Positions 41,294 to 43,179 of a stretch of 43,179 nt of DNA are shown one piece after another. Within the stretch, counting starts at the first letter, position 1. Each line of letters opens with the position of its first letter. Under the pieces are notes generated by a model. That model made no database searches. It worked only from the letters and a program-made list of their open reading frames with translations, and was not told the DNA's origin. The stretch is taken from NCBI GenBank assembly GCA_944388995.1, contig CALXKN010000014.1, positions 1 to 43,179 of the forward strand, in the 5' to 3' direction. Origin of the DNA: an uncultured Spirochaetota bacterium (GTDB taxonomy: Bacteria; Spirochaetota; Spirochaetia; JAFGXN01). A program made the position numbers and the translations under genes.

Positions 41294-42232
41294 ATGAAAA
41301 AAATTCTTTTTACAGGAGCGGCGCTCTGCGCCCTGCTGCTTTCCTGTGTTTCCGCGCAAAAAACCGATTCGTATTATACGGCGGCAGAGCGGCTGCCGTA
41401 TCTGAAAAACGGCAGAACGGCGCTGCTGAAACAGACCGACATCGTTCCGTTGATATTGAACCACTTTGAAACCGCCGGCCGCCGCCCGAAAGCGGTTGTC
41501 ATCAATTATGACGGCTGTCGCGTCGATCTGCTGCCGTTTTTGGACGCCGAAACGTCGGCGGTTTTTTCAAACGCTTCCCAAGGCGGCCTTTACCTCATGT
41601 TTACCGGCGGCGAAGAAGGCTGTTTGCAGAATACCCGGCCGGCGCCCGGATTTACAACGCAGTTCACGGGAAAGTGGGCTCTGGAGGAGGGCGGTCACGG
41701 CGTTTTCAATAACGGTCTTCTGAAAAAGGACGAACCGCGCACGCATTTTATTCTCTTGGCGGAAAAAGGGTACGCAACCGCGTTTCATTTTCTGTGGGGC
41801 GCATATCCGTCAATTTTGGCGGAAGACCGCCGCTATGCGGAGGAAAACGGCCTGCCGGTTGAATGGAACCGCTGCCGTCCGAAAGGCGAAGCGCGGAAAA
41901 ACCCCGATGAAGCGTTAATGCGGGAGGTGATTTCCCGGCTGTCGGTTGAAGGCGAGGGGGAAGTCGATTTTCTGACCTGTATTTTCGAAAGCACCGATTT
42001 GGCCGGCCACCGCTACGGCTTTTCGCCTGAAGAAGAACGCTATCGGGAGGCCTTGCTGAAAATTGACGGTTATGCGCAGAAAATTATCGAAACCGTCAGA
42101 AACCGAAGTTCCTTCGCTTCCGAAGAGTGGCTGATACTCATCACCACCGACCACGGCGGACGCAATCTGACGCACGGCGCGCAGAGCGTTTATGAACGGA
42201 CGATTTGGATTTCGTCAAATCGTCCGCTGTAA
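41294..42232 (+). CDS. Lipoprotein of the alkaline phosphatase/nucleotide pyrophosphatase superfamily
   Basis: 312 aa. Lipobox LLSC (Cys18). Metal-dependent phospho- or sulfo-hydrolase fold: Asp73 in NYDGCR (first metal ligand; the usual motif is D-G-x-R), a likely Thr nucleophile at Thr121/122 in APGFTTQFTG, D-x-x-G-H in STDLAGHRYG and the last ligands in TTDHGG. These fit the type I phosphodiesterase branch. Probably acts on an extracytoplasmic phosphate ester; substrate unknown. The start ATG at 41294 is preferred to the TTG at 41288, which lies in the -10 box. Confidence 0.8.
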   Translation: MKKILFTGAALCALLLSCVSAQKTDSYYTAAERLPYLKNGRTALLKQTDIVPLILNHFETAGRRPKAVVINYDGCRVDLLPFLDAETSAVFSNASQGGLYLMFTGGEEGCLQNTRPAPGFTTQFTGKWALEEGGHGVFNNGLLKKDEPRTHFILLAEKGYATAFHFLWGAYPSILAEDRRYAEENGLPVEWNRCRPKGEARKNPDEALMREVISRLSVEGEGEVDFLTCIFESTDLAGHRYGFSPEEERYREALLKIDGYAQKIIETVRNRSSFASEEWLILITTDHGGRNLTHGAQSVYERTIWISSNRPL

Positions 42233-42264
42233 AGGTAAGCGCTTTTGCCGACCGCCGTTGAATC

Positions 42265-42921
42265 TTAAAACACAATGAAAACGGCGTCGACGATGCGCGC
42301 ATAAGGATAAAAGTCCGACGGCGGCAGCAGCACGCCCCAAACGGAAAAAATATCGCCGCGGTTCAAACTATTGCGTTGATCGGAACGGAGGGTAATTTCA
42401 ATCCCCGATTCACATTTTACTATGGAAGAGGTTTTGTAATCACCTCTTTTTGCAGTCAAAACGATGCGTTGGTTGGCAAACTGTTCGATATAAGATTCCA
42501 GTTCTTCTTCGGCTGTAAAAAGAGTTTCGGCAGGAATTTCAAGCGTTTCATTATCGGCGTCGTAAACCGTCAAAGATTTGTCGCTGATAAACGATTTCAC
42601 TTTTGTTTCGCCCGCAGGCGTTTTCTGTTCGGCAGCGAAGCGGCGCACCGTTTCAACGGGCAATTTCAACAGTTCGGCAGCCATTTCGATTTTTTCATCA
42701 TCAGTCAGCTCAAGAGCGGATTCCGGAACGGATTCGCCGTCGGCGGGCGTTTTCAACTCTTCAGTCATAATCAGAAACAACTCGCTTAAATTGCGGCGGG
42801 CCTCTTTGAGGTTTCGTTGAGTTTCCTCTTCAATCGAATCGGACGCTCCGCCGGGAACCGCCTCCTGAGCAAATCCGTTAAAACAAAGCGCCGTTGTCAA
42901 AATCAAAAAAAACTTTCTCAT
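42265..42921 (-). CDS. Exported protein of unknown function
   Basis: 218 aa. Signal peptide about 1-19 (ends FAQ). A Glu-rich helical region follows at about 25-105, then a beta-rich C-terminal domain at about 115-218, ending in FYPYARIVDAVFIVF. No family recognised. The frame stays open up to 43176 through the tetranucleotide array, but that extension is rejected: it encodes only Leu-Ala-Cys-Leu repeats and crosses a promoter. ATG at 42921 has a -10 box 6 nt upstream and no Shine-Dalgarno. Confidence 0.75.
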   Translation of the reverse strand: MRKFFLILTTALCFNGFAQEAVPGGASDSIEEETQRNLKEARRNLSELFLIMTEELKTPADGESVPESALELTDDEKIEMAAELLKLPVETVRRFAAEQKTPAGETKVKSFISDKSLTVYDADNETLEIPAETLFTAEEELESYIEQFANQRIVLTAKRGDYKTSSIVKCESGIEITLRSDQRNSLNRGDIFSVWGVLLPPSDFYPYARIVDAVFIVF

Positions 42922-42927
42922 GCGCTT

Positions 42928-42955
42928 ATTATATCGGAAAATCCGAAAAAAGCAA
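42928..42955 (-). promoter_or_regulatory. Promoter of the exported protein gene, leaderless type
   Basis: Minus strand: TTGCTT (42950-42955), 16-nt spacer, TATAAT (42928-42933), 6 nt before the ATG. TCGGA and TCCGA form an inverted repeat in the spacer beside the -10 box, a possible operator. Confidence 0.6.
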
Positions 42956-43033
42956 GCAAAGGCGCTTTTCACATCCGTATTGTAAAGCAAAAAACTCTGG
43001 AGAATAAGTTCGGTTTTTATACCCGACCGGGAG

Positions 43034-43062
43034 TTGACAAATGATTTTTTATCGATTATAAT
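43034..43062 (+). promoter_or_regulatory. Perfect consensus promoter at the right edge, leaderless type
   Basis: TTGACA (43034-43039), 17-nt spacer, TATAAT (43057-43062): both boxes match sigma-70 consensus exactly. The ATG follows after 6 nt at 43069, with no Shine-Dalgarno. Confidence 0.8.
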
Positions 43063-43068
43063 TGAACT

Positions 43069-43179
<111 letters not shown>

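Overview
The window looks like one contig from a host-associated, anaerobic, diderm bacterium, most likely a Treponema-like spirochaete. The pointers are a TIGR01784-type PD-(D/E)XK nuclease (a family first named from Treponema denticola), a phosphofructokinase of the long PPi-like ATP clade, many lipoproteins with relaxed lipoboxes, an electron-bifurcating-type [FeFe] hydrogenase operon and a secreted sialidase. GC is near 50% except for one AT-rich gene. The assignment is by family content only.

Layout. 1-388 is a G-rich, probably artefactual edge plus a 39-nt palindrome. 389-4922 holds the nuclease, birA with a small four-cysteine protein, an MFS transporter with a periplasmic insert, and purQ. 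4923-7955 has aroG, a sialidase and an InlB-repeat lipoprotein. 7995-13002 is a minus-strand hydrogenase operon (hydC, an HATPase, hndB, hydB, hydA). 13247-16959 is an accessory run of five lipoproteins: three built from a repeated FSW module, an AT-rich papain-like protease, and one more. 17146-20444 is icd, an exported protein and fused aroDE. 20482-23655 is ilvB-ilvN-dehydrogenase. 23910-29469 has rlmE, an NlpC/P60-like lipoprotein, an ankyrin protein, a predicted outer-membrane barrel, D-lactate dehydrogenase and a lipoprotein. 29482-33282 is a minus-strand unit of a small membrane protein, uppP and ftsK. 33383-38645 has metY with a GH2 enzyme, and pfk with a radical SAM protein. 38758-43179 has galE, tRNA-Arg(CCU), plsC, marC, a phosphatase-like lipoprotein, an exported protein and the start of a new gene running into a tetranucleotide array at the right edge.

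How it fits together. Glycolysis (pfk), D-lactate formation, NADP-isocitrate dehydrogenase and a multi-subunit hydrogenase point to fermentative metabolism with H2 cycling. aroG/aroDE, ilvBN and metY show amino-acid synthesis. The sialidase, GH2 enzyme and galE fit use of host or plant glycans. At least eight genes are exported lipoproteins.

The most unusual signals are: a perfect consensus promoter abutting an ATG whose reading frame enters at least 19 AGCA repeats (candidate phase-variable gene); a class of promoters whose -10 box lies 5-10 nt before the start codon (leaderless or near-leaderless mRNAs); the FSW-module lipoprotein cluster beside an AT-rich protease; and lipoproteins with Pro right after the lipidated Cys.
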